Shown here piece after piece: positions 25,944 to 35,224 of a stretch of 64,000 nt of DNA. The stretch lies in NCBI GenBank assembly GCA_963702705.1, contig CAVPDR010000002.1, forward strand, positions 806,001 to 870,000, in the 5' to 3' direction. Origin of the DNA: VRUE01 sp963702705 (GTDB lineage Bacteria > Actinomycetota > Thermoleophilia > Solirubrobacterales > 70-9). The notes below the pieces were generated by a model, which searched no databases, was not told where the DNA came from, and saw nothing but the letters and a program-made list of their open reading frames with translations. The stretch's first letter is position 1, and every line of letters starts with the position of its first letter. The translations under genes and the position numbers were made by a program.

Positions 25944-27386
25944 ATGTCGACGAGCACCAGCGAAGTTGCCAGGAGTAACGCGGGAAGCGCGAGCGGAGCA
26001 GTACGACCGCCGGCCTGCAGGAGCAGGTGCTCATGCTGCAGACCGGCGAGGCGTCTTCGCGCGAGCTGGTCGAGGCGGCCCTCGAGCGGGCCGAGGCCGC
26101 GCAGTCGACCCTCAACGCCTTCCGGGTCATCCGCGCCGAGGAAGCGCTGGCCGAGGCCGAGGAGGCGGACCGCCGCCTCGGCGCCGACGAGGGCGCGCCG
26201 CTGCTCGGCGTCCCGGTCGCGATCAAGGACGACGTCCACCTCACCGGCCACACCAGCCCCTTCGGCTGCGGCGGCGGCACGCCCCGCGGTCCGCGATGCC
26301 GAGGCGGTGCGCCGCCTGCGCGAGGCCGGCGCGATCGTGATCGGCAAGACCCACGCGCCGGAGGTCGGCCTCTGGCACTTCACCGAGACGCCGCTGCACG
26401 GCGCCACCCGCAACCCCTGGAACACCGACCACACGCCGGGCGGCTCCAGCGGCGGCGCCGCGGCGGCGGTGGCGGCGGGCGTGGTCCCGGCCGCGATCGG
26501 TTCCGACGGCGCCGGCTCGATCCGCATCCCCGCCGCCTGGACCGGGCTGGTCGGGCTGAAGCCACAGCGCGGGCGCGTCTCGACCTGGCCCGATCCCGAG
26601 GCCTTCAACGGGCTCAGCTGCTACGGCCCGCTCGCCCGCAGCACCGCGGACGCCGCCCTGCTGCTCGACGCCGTCCACGGCAACGTCCCCGCCGACCTGC
26701 ACAAGCCTGAGCCACCGCGCGAGCCGTTTTCCGAGGCCGCCGCGCGAGAGCCCGGCCGACTGCGGATCGCGATCTCCTTCGCCACGCCGTTCGGCGTTCC
26801 GGCCAAGGTCGACGCCGAGCACCGGGCGGCGATCGAAGGCTTCGCCGAGCGGCTCGGCGAACTCGGCCACGAGATCGTCCGCCTCGATCCCGACTACGGA
26901 ATCGTCGGCCCGACCATTGCCGTCCGCGGCGAGGCGGCGGTAGAGGAATGGCTCTGCGCCCACGGCGAAGACCGCTCGGCGCTGGAGCCGCGAACCCGCA
27001 CCGCGGCCCGCATCGGCCGAGCGTTTCAGGGCCTTCCGCTTCGCCTCGCGCGTGCCGCCGAGCCAAGCCTGCGGCGCCGGGTCGGTCGCGTCTTCCAGCG
27101 CTGCGACGTCGTCCTCACCCCGACCACGGCGAAAGCGCCGCCACGAATCGGCGCGCTCGCGGGCAAGGGCTACTGGGTGACCAGCAACACCGCCGCCGCC
27201 GCCTGCCCCTTCGCCTTCGCCTGGAACGTCACCGGCTGGCCCGGGCTCAGTGTCCCGGCCGGGTTCACAGCGAGCGGCCTGCCGATCGGGGCGCAGCTGC
27301 TCGGGCGCGAAAACGACGAGGCGACGCTGCTGTCTCTCGCTGGGCAGGTTGAGCGGGCCGAAGGCGGCTGGCCGCGGCCGAGCTAG
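25944..27386 (+). pseudogene. amidase signature family protein, two compensating frameshifts as read
   Basis: The ATG follows a strong AGGAGG site. From about 25990 to 26280 the protein is in another frame (LQTGEASSRELVEAALERAE, LLGVPVAIKDDVHLTGHTSPFG), then returns (GAIVIGKTHAPEVGLW). The amidase signature is complete: catalytic Lys in VAIKDD, GGSSGGAAAAVAAG with the serine pair, and IGSDGAGSIRIPAAWTG. The family hydrolyses amides such as fatty, aryl or peptide amides. Conservation across both breaks favours sequencing insertions/deletions. Confidence 0.8.
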
Positions 27387-28060
27387 CTTTTCTGCCGGTA
27401 GACGCGGAGGAAGTCGAGCAGCTGTTTGCCGCGATGGAGGAAGCCTCGGAAGCTTCGGCCTGTCGCTCGGTGTGAGAGGTCTAGCTTGTATTCGCCGACG
27501 CTGTAGCCGGCGCGGACCGCATCGACGGTCATGCCGATCTCCATCCCGTAGCCGCGGGCGAAGGGCAGGGTCGCCCGCAGGACCTCCGCCGTCATCGCCC
27601 GCTGGCCGGAGATCGGCGCCTCGGCCTCGAAACCGCAGCGGCGGCGGATCGCCCAGCGGGCAAAACCGAGCGCCAGGCCGAAGCCTCCGCCGACGCGCTT
27701 GCCGAAGGCCCCCACCGCGAGGTCGCACTCCCCCGCTTCGACCGCCGCGACCAGCGGCGCGAGCCGCGCCGCCGAGTCGCCGAGGTCGCCGTCGCAGAGC
27801 AGGACCAGGGCGGGTGGCTCGCCGTCGCTCAGCGCCGCCTCGGCCGCGGCGCTGACGTTGCCCCCCTTGCCGTGCGGGCGGCCGCGACTCACCACCCGGG
27901 CACCGGCGCTCATCGCCACCTCCGCGGTGCCGTCGCCGGAGGCGTCGTCGGCAACCCAGACGACCGCGGACGGCAGGGCCCGGCGCAGGGCCTTGACCGT
28001 CTCGCCGATCCGGTCGGCCTCGTTATGAGCGGCGACGATCGCCGCCAAGGAGTCGGGCAC
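27383..28060 (-). CDS. family 2 glycosyltransferase
   Basis: A 225-residue GT-A fold: LAAIVAAHNEADRIGETVKAL (nucleotide-binding start), VWVADDASGDGTAEVA, LLCDGDLGD (DxD-like metal site) and SGQRAMTAEVLRA with GMEIGMTVDAVRAGYSVGEYKL. It lacks membrane segments, so it may act on a lipid carrier from the cytosol or as an NDP-sugar enzyme. Its stop overlaps the amidase stop as CTAG; its start is 20 bp from the divergent biotin carrier gene. Confidence 0.85.
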   Translation of the reverse strand: MPDSLAAIVAAHNEADRIGETVKALRRALPSAVVWVADDASGDGTAEVAMSAGARVVSRGRPHGKGGNVSAAAEAALSDGEPPALVLLCDGDLGDSAARLAPLVAAVEAGECDLAVGAFGKRVGGGFGLALGFARWAIRRRCGFEAEAPISGQRAMTAEVLRATLPFARGYGMEIGMTVDAVRAGYSVGEYKLDLSHRATGRSFRGFLHRGKQLLDFLRVYRQKS

Positions 28061-28080
28061 GGCGGATATTGTCCCCCGCC

Positions 28081-28290
28081 ATGAACATCGAGGCGCACAT
28101 CACGGGCAGCGTGTGGAAAATCGAGGTCGCGGTCGGGGACAAGGTCGAGGACGGCGACACGGTCGTCATCCTCGAGTCGATGAAGATGGAGATCCCGGTC
28201 GAGGCCGAAGACGACGGCACCGTCAAGGAGATTCGCTGCGAGGAGGGCCAGTCGGTCAGCGAAGGCGACGTCCTCGTAGTGCTCGAGTGA
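28081..28290 (+). CDS. biotin/lipoyl-binding carrier protein (BCCP-like)
   Basis: A 69-residue single-domain biotinyl carrier with the ESMKME biotinylation motif (acceptor Lys) between two symmetric strand halves. Such free-standing domains occur in actinobacterial acyl-CoA carboxylases. It could serve the carboxyltransferase at 4865 or another complex; the biotin genes 3 kb downstream fit this need. Start is ATG 28081 after a CCCGCC spacer with no good ribosome-binding site; TTG 28069 in frame is an alternative. Confidence 0.88.
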   Translation: MNIEAHITGSVWKIEVAVGDKVEDGDTVVILESMKMEIPVEAEDDGTVKEIRCEEGQSVSEGDVLVVLE

Positions 28291-28292
28291 AA

Positions 28293-28344
28293 GCACAAAT
28301 CGACACGGTGACTTCCGGGTATTCGGGTCCGGGTCGATTTGTGC
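28293..28344. repeat. palindrome with 12 bp perfect arms (GCACAAATCGAC) after the biotin carrier gene
   Basis: GCACAAATCGAC (28293-28304) pairs perfectly with GTCGATTTGTGC (28333-28344), centre 28 bp. It lies 2 bp after the carrier-protein stop and ends 17 bp before the hydratase start. GTGCGGGAAC after the right arm matches the sequence after the palindrome at 8860-8891. Confidence 0.6.
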
Positions 28345-28360
28345 GGGAACGCGGTGTTCG

Positions 28361-29167
28361 ATGAACGAGACGCTCGCCAGCGGCAAGCTGCTGCTCGACT
28401 CGCCCGCCGAGGCGGTCGTTCGCCTTCGCATCGCCAACCCCGAGCGCCGCAACGCCCTCGACCACGAGATCCTCGACGCCCTGGCCGAGACCGTGCCGCG
28501 GCTCGACCACGGGATCGAGACCCGCTGCCTACTGATTACCGGCGCACCGCCGGTCTTCTCAGCCGGCTACGACATCGCCTCGATTCCCTCCGAGACCTTC
28601 GAGCGCGACGCCGAGGCGCTCGTCGCCCATCCCTTCCACGCGGCGATGGAGGCGATCGGCGCCCATCCCTGGCCGACCGTCGCCGCGATCAACGGCCACT
28701 GCATCGGCGGCGGCCTGGAGCTGGCGATCACCTGCGACCTGCGGATCTGCGCCGCCGGAGCGAAGCTGGGGATGCCGCCGGTCAAGCTCGGCCTCGTCTA
28801 CGGCCACACCGGCCTGCGCAAGTTCCTCGACACGGTCGGCCTCGCCCGCACCAAAGAGCTCTTCCTCACCGGCCGCAACTTCGAGGCCGCCCGCGCCGCC
28901 GAGATGGGGCTGGTCAACGAGGTCGTCCCGGACGAGCGGCTGGAGGACGCGGCGGTCGAGCTGGCCGCCGGGATCGCCGCCAACGCGCCGCTCTCGATGC
29001 GCGGCAACAAGAGCGCGATCGACCTGCTCAACGCCTCCCCGATCCTCAGCCCCCAGCAAGAGGCCGGGCTGATCGCCCTGCGCGAGTCCTGCTTTGCCTC
29101 GGACGACCTGCGCGAGGGCATCGCCGCCTTCGCCGCGAAGCGTAAGCCCGAGTGGAGGGGCCGATGA
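28361..29167 (+). CDS. enoyl-CoA hydratase/isomerase family protein
   Basis: The 268-residue crotonase has RIANPERRNALDHEIL, VFSAGYDIASI and INGHCIGGGLELAITCDLR, forming the oxyanion hole, and MPPVKLGLVYGHTGLRKF. No Glu is obvious at the first catalytic position (KLGLVY), so isomerase or other crotonase chemistry is possible. The stop overlaps the glycosylase start (ATGA). Confidence 0.88.
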   Translation: MNETLASGKLLLDSPAEAVVRLRIANPERRNALDHEILDALAETVPRLDHGIETRCLLITGAPPVFSAGYDIASIPSETFERDAEALVAHPFHAAMEAIGAHPWPTVAAINGHCIGGGLELAITCDLRICAAGAKLGMPPVKLGLVYGHTGLRKFLDTVGLARTKELFLTGRNFEAARAAEMGLVNEVVPDERLEDAAVELAAGIAANAPLSMRGNKSAIDLLNASPILSPQQEAGLIALRESCFASDDLREGIAAFAAKRKPEWRGR

Positions 29168-29796
29168 CCTCCACCGCCAAAAAGCTCGCCGCGACCGACC
29201 CGACGATGGCGGCGCTGATCGAGCGGGTCGGCAAGATCGACCTGAAGACGCGGCTGAAGCGGCGTAGCGAGGAGCGGCCGGCGGATGCCTACGGTGCGTT
29301 GCTGCGGGCGATCGTCGGCCAGCAGCTCTCGACCAAGGCGGCGCGGACGATCTACGGCCGCGTCCTCGACCTCTTCGACGGCAAGACGCCGAAGCCGGAG
29401 CAGCTGCTCGAAGCCGAGGAATCCGACCTGCGCGGGGCGGGCCTCTCCGGGCGCAAGGTCGAGTACGTCCGCGACCTGGCCACGCACGTGATCGACGGCG
29501 AGCTCGAGCTCGACCGCCTCGACCAACTCCCCGACGAGGAGGTGATCGCCGAGATCGTCGCCGTGCGCGGGCTCGGCGTCTGGACCGCGGAGATGTTCCT
29601 GCTCTTCCACCTCGAACGCCCGGACGTCCTCTCCGGCGGCGACCTCGGCATCCGCAAGGCGATCCAGATCGAGTACGGACTGGAGGAGATGCCGACCCCG
29701 ACCGAGACGATCGAGATCGGCGAACGCTGGCGCCCCCACCGCAGCCTTGCCTCCCTTTACCTCTGGGAGTCGCTGGCGATTGCGCCCATTGATTGA
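29164..29796 (+). CDS. DNA-3-methyladenine glycosylase II family (HhH-GPD, AlkA-like)
   Basis: A 210-residue HhH-GPD protein: ALLRAIVGQQLSTKAARTI, LRGAGLSGRKVEYVRDLA (hairpin-helix-hairpin entrance) and VRGLGVWTAEMFLLFHLERPDVLSGGDLGIRKA, where the Asp after GG is the catalytic residue. It excises alkylated purines in base-excision repair. No Fe-S cysteines are present, separating it from Nth/MutY. The AlkA N-terminal domain is absent, as in shorter actinobacterial members. Confidence 0.88.
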   Translation: MTSTAKKLAATDPTMAALIERVGKIDLKTRLKRRSEERPADAYGALLRAIVGQQLSTKAARTIYGRVLDLFDGKTPKPEQLLEAEESDLRGAGLSGRKVEYVRDLATHVIDGELELDRLDQLPDEEVIAEIVAVRGLGVWTAEMFLLFHLERPDVLSGGDLGIRKAIQIEYGLEEMPTPTETIEIGERWRPHRSLASLYLWESLAIAPID

Positions 29797-29827
29797 GGAG
29801 GTTCCGGCCGCGGCCGACAAAGGGACC

Positions 29828-31333
29828 ATGCGTTTTCGACTCTGGCTCGGCTTCTCGGTGGTCGCCGCGATCGCGATCGGCTCGGTCGCATTGGCGTTGA
29901 TCGTTCACGCGCGCGAAAGCGACAACTTCGAAAAGACGCAGCGCAGCGAGGCGGGCCGAGCCGCGCACCAAGTCGAAGCGCTGGCGGGGCTCTCCGTGGG
30001 GCAGTTGGCAAGCGCCGCGGCCTTCTACCAGGCCGAGGGACACTTCAGTCGCCACGAGTTCAAGGTCGTCGCCGGCTCGCTGCTCGAAGCGGGGGCCCTG
30101 ACCGCGACCGGCTTCATCGAAGCGGTACCGCGGGCGGAGCGCGCTAGCTTCGAACAGACCCACGGCTACCCGATCCTCGAACGCGGCCCACTCGGCGAGC
30201 TGCGCCGGTCGCGTCCACGGGCCGAATACTTCCCGCTTACCTTCGCCGCCTCGGCCTCGCACCTGAGGGTGCAGGTGCCGCTCGGCTACGACATCGGCTC
30301 CGATCCCTTCCGCGGCGCCTACGTGCTGGCTGCGCGCAACAGCGACCGGCCCTCGGCGACGCCGGTGATGCGACTGCCGGTCGGCGGCACCGGGATCAAC
30401 GTCTTCCGCCCGGTCTACCGCGACGGGGCCGCGGTCGCCACTGCGGCCGAGCGCCGGGCGGCACTGGTCGGCTTCGCCGTCGGCGCCTTCCACGTCCCCG
30501 ACCTCGCTCAGGCGGCAAACGACGCGCTGCCGGGAGACGTGACCGTCTCGTTGGTCGAGCGTGGCAAGCCGGTGGCCGGGCCCAGCCTGCCACGCGAGGA
30601 ATCCGCTGCTGCGCCCGTCCACATCGCCGACCGCGCTTGGCTGCTCGTCGTCCGCGACCCGAGCCGGCCCGGCGTCGACCTGCCGGTGCTGATCGCCTTG
30701 GTCGGGCTCTCGGTGGCGGCGCTGCTGGCGGCGCTGGTCCTGGTCTGGGGCCGCAACGACCGCATGCAGGAACTGCGCCGCCAAGCCAGCCACGACTCCC
30801 TGACCGGTCTGAAGAACCGGCGCCGCTTCGAGGAGGATCTGCGCTCCGAGCTGGCGCGCAGCGGCCGCTACAGCGTTCCCGGGGCGCTGCTGATGCTCGA
30901 TCTCGATCACTTCAAGCAGGTCAATGACACGCTCGGCCACCCCGCCGGAGACCGGGTGATCGCCGAGATCGCCGAGGCGATGCGCGGGCGCAGCCGCGAG
31001 ACCGACGTGCTGGCCCGGCTGGGCGGCGACGAGTTCGCGGTGATCCTGCCCCGCTGCAGCCTCGAGGAGGCCCAGGCCGTCGCGGCCGAGATCGCGACCG
31101 CCGTGCGCGAGCGGATGAGCGGCGAGGAAGGCATGCCGCCGGTCACCACCAGCATCGGCATCGCCCCCTTCGGTCCCGAATGGAAACTGAGTTACGAAGC
31201 CGTGCTGGCCAAAGCCGATGCGGCGCTCTACGCGGCCAAGGGCTCGGGGCGCGACACGGTGCGGACCTTCGATTTCAACGGGTCCGACAATGTCGCCGGG
31301 GAAGCCCGGCCGAGCACCGCCGACGCCACCTGA
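29828..31333 (+). CDS. membrane-bound CHASE-like sensor with GGDEF diguanylate cyclase
   Basis: The 501-residue protein has a membrane segment at 5-27, an extracellular domain (about 35-280) with CHASE-like features (GFIEAVPRAER, YFPLTFAA, GYDIGSDPFRGAYVLA), a second segment at 285-310 (LIALVGLSVAALLAALVLVW) and a GGDEF domain (HDSLTGLKNRRRF, ARLGGDEFAVI). The active-site GGDEF is intact, and RETD five residues before it is the RxxD inhibitory site for c-di-GMP. It should make c-di-GMP in response to an external signal. CHASE domains often sense cytokinin-like or peptide ligands; the ligand is unknown. Confidence 0.9.
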   Translation: MRFRLWLGFSVVAAIAIGSVALALIVHARESDNFEKTQRSEAGRAAHQVEALAGLSVGQLASAAAFYQAEGHFSRHEFKVVAGSLLEAGALTATGFIEAVPRAERASFEQTHGYPILERGPLGELRRSRPRAEYFPLTFAASASHLRVQVPLGYDIGSDPFRGAYVLAARNSDRPSATPVMRLPVGGTGINVFRPVYRDGAAVATAAERRAALVGFAVGAFHVPDLAQAANDALPGDVTVSLVERGKPVAGPSLPREESAAAPVHIADRAWLLVVRDPSRPGVDLPVLIALVGLSVAALLAALVLVWGRNDRMQELRRQASHDSLTGLKNRRRFEEDLRSELARSGRYSVPGALLMLDLDHFKQVNDTLGHPAGDRVIAEIAEAMRGRSRETDVLARLGGDEFAVILPRCSLEEAQAVAAEIATAVRERMSGEEGMPPVTTSIGIAPFGPEWKLSYEAVLAKADAALYAAKGSGRDTVRTFDFNGSDNVAGEARPSTADAT

Positions 31334-31379
31334 ACCGACCGCCGCCAGGCGTCCGGGCCGCCGCCTAGCCTTGCGCCCG

Positions 31380-32501
31380 ATGCCTCCCCTTATCTCCTTC
31401 GAGGAAGCGCTGGCGCTGGGTGAGCTGACCGATCACGAGCAGATCGGCGAGCTGGTCGAGCGCGCCTGGGCGGTGCGGAGCGAGAACTTCGGCGACTCGA
31501 CCGACATGTGCTCGCTGGTCAACGCCAAGTCGGGCGGCTGCGCCGAGGACTGCGGCTTCTGCGCCCAGTCGCGCTACGCCGAGGCCGACACGCCGATGCA
31601 CGCGATGATGGAGCCCGAGCAGATCCTCGAGCACGCCAAGGCGGCCGAGGCGGCCGGCGCCCACCGCTTCTGCATGGTCACCCAGGGCCAGGGGCTCTCC
31701 AAGCGGGACTTCGAGAAAATCCTCGAGGGCACGAGGCTCGTCGCCGAGAAGACCAACCTCAAGCGCTGCGCCTCGATCGGCCACATGTCGGCGGAGCGAG
31801 CGAAGAAGCTGCGCGAGGCCGGGGTCCAGCGCGTCCACCACAACGTCGAGTCCTCGCGCTCCTACTACCCCGAGGTCTTCGAGCACGGTCCGCTACGAGG
31901 GACGGCTGCGGACGATCGACGCGATCAAGGAGGCCGGCCTGGAGACCTGCGTCGGCGGCATCCTCAACCTCGGCGAGTCCAAGCGCCAGCGGGTCGAGAT
32001 GGCCTTCGAGCTCTCCAAGATCGACCCGACCTCGGTGCCGATCAACCTGCTCAATCCGCGCGACGGGACCAAGTTCGGCGAGCGCCCGCTGATGGACGCG
32101 ATGGAGGTCGTGCAGTGGGTGGCGATCTTCCGCCTGATCATCCCCGGTGCCCTCTTCCGCCTCTGCGGCGGCCGGGTCGAGAATCTCGGCGACCTGCAGC
32201 CGCTGGCGGTCAAGGCGGGGCTGAACGGGGTGATGATGGGCAACTTCCTGACCACGCTCGGCGCCGAGCCGGAGGACGACCGGGCGATGTTCGAGGAGCT
32301 CGGCCTCAACGTCGCCCGCCAGCCCGACAACGGCGCCAACCCGCGGCCCGACAACCGTGACGGCTGGCTCGACGGCGAGGCCCCGGCGACGCCGATCGAC
32401 GAGCTGATCGACCGCCAGGACGAGGCCAACTTCTGGGACCCCTCGACCCAGCTGCGCGTGATCAAGAAGACCAAGAAGCCGCCTCCCTATCCCCAAGCCG
32501 C

Positions 32502-32505
<4 letters not shown>
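31380..32505 (+). pseudogene. bioB: biotin synthase BioB, one frameshift as read
   Basis: BioB inserts sulfur into dethiobiotin. The radical-SAM cluster motif CAEDCGFCAQS is intact, followed by MVTQGQGLSKRDFEKI, HHNVESSRSYYPEV, then after a break LETCVGGILNLGES, INLLNPRDGTKF and GRVENLGDLQPLA. The break lies near 31888 (CACGGTCCGC), where one extra G restores LRTIDAI-type homology; length 3n+1 agrees. All cofactor residues survive, so a sequencing insertion is likely. The stop overlaps bioF (ATGA). The C-terminus has an extra 30-residue Pro/Lys tail. Confidence 0.88.
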
Positions 32506-33707
<1,202 letters not shown>

Positions 33708-33712
33708 GCGCC

Positions 33713-34426
33713 TTGAACGGGGTCTTCGTCACCGGCACCGGCACCGAGGTCGGCAAGACCGTGGTCGCCGCCGCGATCGCCCGGACCATCTCCACGAGCG
33801 GAGCGAGCGTCGCCGTCTTCAAGCCGGCGGTCACCGGCCTCGACGAGCTCCCCGCCGACGGGACTCAAAGTAGCGATATAGATCGCTTTCAGTCCCGTCG
33901 GCCCGGGGATGAGCCGGACCACGCGCTGCTTCGCCGTGCCGCGGGGTCTGGACAGAGCGATGATGAGATTGCGCCTTACCGCTACGGACCGGCCGCCTCG
34001 CCGCACCTGGCCGCGGCGCTGGCCGGCGAGAAAATCGACCCAGAGCGACTCGTAGCCTCCGCACGCGCAGCGGCCGCGGGAGCGGATGCCCTGGTCTGCG
34101 AGGGAGTCGGTGGCCTGCTCGTCCCGCTCTGCCGTGACTACCTGGTCCGCGACCTCGCGGTTGAGCTGGCGCTGCCGCTGGTGATTGCCGCCTCGCCAGG
34201 CCTCGGCACGATCAACCACACCCTGCTGACGATCGAGGCCGCCCGCGCCGCCGCACTCGAGGTAGTCGCCGTGGTCCTCACCCCCTGGCCGGACGAGCCA
34301 ACCCCGATCGAGCAGTCCAATCGCGAGACGATCGCCACGCTTGGCGCTGTGCCAGTGAAAACCCTGCCGCCCCTGGACCTCAGCGCCCCCGAAATCTGGC
34401 CGCAGCTTCTAGGCCGACGGGCCTGA
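33713..34426 (+). CDS. bioD: dethiobiotin synthetase with a palindrome-encoded insert
   Basis: The 237-residue protein has the P-loop VFVTGTGTEVGKTVVA, KPAVTG, PYRYGPAASPHLAAALAG, CEGVGGLLVPL and PLVIAASPGLGTINH, the ATP-dependent carbon-insertion enzyme before BioB. Between KPAVTGLDE and DEPDHALL there are about 20 extra residues (LPADGTQSSDIDRFQSRRPG) translated from palindrome E. In other BioD proteins this loop is about 8-15 residues. The last residues (GRRA) and stop are inside palindrome F. Start is TTG. Confidence 0.9.
   Translation: MNGVFVTGTGTEVGKTVVAAAIARTISTSGASVAVFKPAVTGLDELPADGTQSSDIDRFQSRRPGDEPDHALLRRAAGSGQSDDEIAPYRYGPAASPHLAAALAGEKIDPERLVASARAAAAGADALVCEGVGGLLVPLCRDYLVRDLAVELALPLVIAASPGLGTINHTLLTIEAARAAALEVVAVVLTPWPDEPTPIEQSNRETIATLGAVPVKTLPPLDLSAPEIWPQLLGRRA
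33854..33902. repeat. 49 bp palindrome E (GCCGACGGG family) inside bioD, in frame
   Basis: GCCGACGGGACT (33854-33865) pairs perfectly with 33891-33902; AAAG and GCGAT pair with ATCGC and CTTT around the TATAG centre. Relative to palindromes C and F, the arm has an A replacing C with a matching T on the other side. It is translated as part of BioD. Confidence 0.8.
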
Positions 34427-34461
34427 AGCGTCCAAATATTGGACGCTTCAGGCCCGTCGGC
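34413..34461. repeat. 49 bp perfect palindrome F (GCCGACGGG family) at the bioD 3' end
   Basis: Arms 34413-34435 and 34439-34461 are perfect 23 bp complements with ATA at the centre. It contains the bioD TGA stop (34424-34426) and separates bioD from the convergent yaaA gene by 7 bp. It should form a strong bidirectional terminator. Confidence 0.88.
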
Positions 34462-34467
34462 GGAGGA

Positions 34468-35214
34468 CTAGACGATCACGTCGAGGGTGTTGGAGGTCAG
34501 CTCCACCTCGAAGCCGGCGTCGGCTGCGATCGCCGCTGCGGCCTCGACATCGCCTGGCGGTTTTTTCGCCAGCAGCAGCGCCCGGGCCACATCTCCCCTC
34601 ACCGCCTTCGCCATGTGCGAGACGACCTTGCGCCTGCCGCCCTGCTCGGTGAAGGCGCGCACCGACAGCAGCGTTGCCCGCTGCGGCTTCCAGGCGGCGG
34701 CGTAGGCCGCTGAACGCATGTCGACGATCAGATCGCCGTGCTCGTCCGGCATCACCTCCGCGAGCGCCTCGCGCCACCAGGCCGCCGGCGGCCCGACTGC
34801 CTTCAGCCGCGCTTTCGCCGAGAAGCGGTAGTAAGGAATCCGGTCCTGCGGCCGCACGACCCCCCAGAGCGCACTGGCGATCAGGACCTGCCGCTGCGCC
34901 CGGCGACGCGCAGCCGCTGGCAGGCCCGACAGGTCGAGGCGGTCGTAGAGAACGCCGCTGTAGACCTCGGCCGCCGGCGCGGCCGGAGCACCCCGCAGGA
35001 CCGCGTTCCGCCTCACCTCGCCGGCCTGGCCGGCCGAGACTCCAAGCGCCTTCACGGCACGACCGACCGCGATGCCGCCCAGCCGCTCGAGCGCATCGAG
35101 CAACTGGGAGCGCAGCGGGTTCAGCTGCTCGGCGAAGACCAGGGACTCGAGCTCGACGGGATCGCCAACCCCGGGCATGGCCTTACCCTCCGAAGGAGGC
35201 AGCAGGATCAGCAT
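34468..35214 (-). CDS. yaaA: YaaA/DUF328 peroxide-stress family protein
   Basis: A 248-residue protein starting MLILLPPSEGKAMPG with NPLRSQLLDAL, AEVYSGVLYDRLDL, VLIASALWGVVRPQDRIPYYR, GDLIVDMRSAAYAAAW and VVSHMAKAVRGDVAR, the YaaA pattern. YaaA lowers free iron during peroxide stress in E. coli; DNA-binding has been reported. ATG 35212-35214 has GGAGGCAGCAGG nearby. It is 10 bp downstream of the exporter gene, so it is likely co-transcribed. Confidence 0.87.
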   Translation of the reverse strand: MLILLPPSEGKAMPGVGDPVELESLVFAEQLNPLRSQLLDALERLGGIAVGRAVKALGVSAGQAGEVRRNAVLRGAPAAPAAEVYSGVLYDRLDLSGLPAAARRRAQRQVLIASALWGVVRPQDRIPYYRFSAKARLKAVGPPAAWWREALAEVMPDEHGDLIVDMRSAAYAAAWKPQRATLLSVRAFTEQGGRRKVVSHMAKAVRGDVARALLLAKKPPGDVEAAAAIAADAGFEVELTSNTLDVIV

Positions 35215-35224
35215 CGGCCGAAGC

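Noticed and set aside
26027..26710. Separate start of the amidase at ATG 26027
   Set aside because: The frame has no stop/start logic there; it is the middle segment of one amidase between two frameshifts, and the strong ribosome-binding site is at 25944.
28559..30940. A 793-residue open frame on the minus strand
   Set aside because: Antisense to the hydratase, AlkA and GGDEF genes, all of which have clear motifs.
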